Shown here: positions 6,320 to 6,933 of the stretch, piece after piece
How positions within the stretch are numbered: the stretch's first letter is position 1
Layout of the letters: each line of letters opens with the position of its first letter
DNA from: Flammeovirgaceae bacterium UBA4659
GTDB lineage: Bacteria; Bacteroidota; Bacteroidia; Cytophagales; Cyclobacteriaceae
Assembly: GCA_002405445.1 (NCBI GenBank)
Contig: DHLV01000144.1
Location: forward strand, 375-7,307
DNA: 6,933 bases
Direction of reading: 5' to 3'
Position numbers and translations under genes: made by a program
The notes under the pieces: model-generated
What the model saw: the letters and a program-made list of their open reading frames with translations, nothing else
Databases searched by the model: none
What the model was told of the DNA's origin: nothing

Positions 6320-6933
6320 ATGAGCGGAAATTGGGGTGAAATACTGATCATACTTGGCTTGATCCTGATCAACGGGCTTTTTTCGATGTCCGAGATGGCG
6401 TTGGTATCTTCCAAAAAAGTTCGACTTGAGTCGGCCGCCCGAACCGGCTCGAAGGGTGCGCGGGCAGCTCTCAATTTGTACTTGTCGCCAACCTACTTTC
6501 TGTCCACCGTGCAAATCGGCATTACGCTAATCGGTTTGTTGACGGGGATTTTTAGCGGAGAGAACCTCACGGGTGATCTGGAAGCGTATCTTATCTCGGT
6601 TCCCTGGGCTGAGCCGATTGCAGATGAATTGGCGATTGCCCTTGTGCTGATTCTCGTTACCTTTTTTTCGCTTGTGCTTGGCGAATTGATCCCGAAGCAA
6701 ATCGGGCTGTCGAGACCGGAGGCGATCGCACGCGTGATGGCCACACCCATGACCATTCTGTCCAGAATTACATTTCCATTGGTATGGTTGCTCACCAAAA
6801 CCTCCGATCTGTTACTCACGCTTTTTGGTCTCAAGAAGGCCCGCGACAACAATATCACGGAGGAAGAGATTAAGGCGATCATCCAGGAGGGGGCGCAGGG
6901 TGGCGAGGTTCAAAAAATTGAACAAGACATTGT
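6320..6933 (+). CDS. CNNM/CorC (HlyC/CorC, UPF0053) family membrane protein, 3'-truncated by the window
   Basis: The N-terminal 204 residues of a protein in the family often labelled hemolysin-like or magnesium/cobalt efflux are visible, and the frame runs off the end. Seen: TM1 at about 8-28 (LIILGLILINGLFSMSEMAL, with the N-G-x-F-S-x-x-E-x-A-L signature); the cytoplasmic SKKVRLE...ARTGSKGARAAL segment; FLSTVQIGITLIGLLTG at 60-76; a third membrane segment at about 103-122 leading into LGELIPKQIGLSRPE, the hallmark of the CNNM (DUF21) domain; a fourth at about 143-170; then the acidic helix NITEEEIKAIIQEG that precedes the CBS pair. CBS and CorC_HlyC domains should lie downstream. The start is set by an in-frame stop at 6293-6295 with ATG 6320 as the only following Met before conserved sequence. 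No Shine-Dalgarno is evident. Magnesium or related cation transport is the family inference; the real substrate is uncertain. GC is about 56% over 6421-6540 by hand count. Confidence 0.92.
   Translation, partial: MSGNWGEILIILGLILINGLFSMSEMALVSSKKVRLESAARTGSKGARAALNLYLSPTYFLSTVQIGITLIGLLTGIFSGENLTGDLEAYLISVPWAEPIADELAIALVLILVTFFSLVLGELIPKQIGLSRPEAIARVMATPMTILSRITFPLVWLLTKTSDLLLTLFGLKKARDNNITEEEIKAIIQEGAQGGEVQKIEQDI

Noticed and set aside
6493..6882. 129-codon minus-strand open frame opposite the CNNM gene
   Set aside because: The plus strand here encodes conserved CNNM motifs (GELIPKQIGL). The minus-strand product has no recognisable features.

Overview
The window reads as part of a chromosome from a Bacteroidota bacterium, most likely of the Cytophagales type (inference). 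Supporting signs are A-rich start contexts without clear Shine-Dalgarno sequences (for example TAAAAATG), a secreted protein whose signal peptide ends in LFAQ, and an RND pump operon with the sequence style of that phylum. Every gene recognised lies on the + strand.

Positions 1-5166 hold a three-gene tripartite efflux operon in the order adaptor, inner-membrane pump, outer-membrane channel. The first gene is the 3' part of a periplasmic adaptor (membrane fusion protein, MFP), which enters from outside the window. Six bases later comes an RND permease of the HAE-1/AcrB type. Five bases after that comes a TolC/OprM (NodT-type) lipoprotein channel. The RND gene is interrupted by one in-frame amber codon (TAG, 2828-2830). 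Reading continues in the same frame on both sides with full family conservation, giving 1050 codons in total, the usual length. Unless the stop is a sequencing error or is read through, the pump is broken into a 747-residue N-terminal part and a C-terminal part carrying transmembrane helices 8-12.

Positions 5167-6319 are different in character. They contain an AT-rich remnant of a small secreted-protein gene, with one frameshift and one stop (about 5255-5495). Next is an intact AT-rich gene for a small outer-membrane beta-barrel-like protein of unknown function (5532-6152). Last is a large imperfect palindrome of about 111 nt (6174-6284), which folds like an attC site or dispersed hairpin repeat but lacks recognisable integron core sites. 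This stretch looks like an accessory insertion between GC-richer genes.

From 6320 to the end is the N-terminal half of a CNNM/CorC (HlyC/CorC, UPF0053) membrane protein. It is cut by the window edge before its CBS domains.

The adaptor, pump and channel would work together to move amphiphilic compounds out of the cell. The last three loci have no evident functional link to the pump. The points most worth checking are the amber stop in the pump, the decayed small secreted gene, and the palindrome next to the orphan barrel gene.
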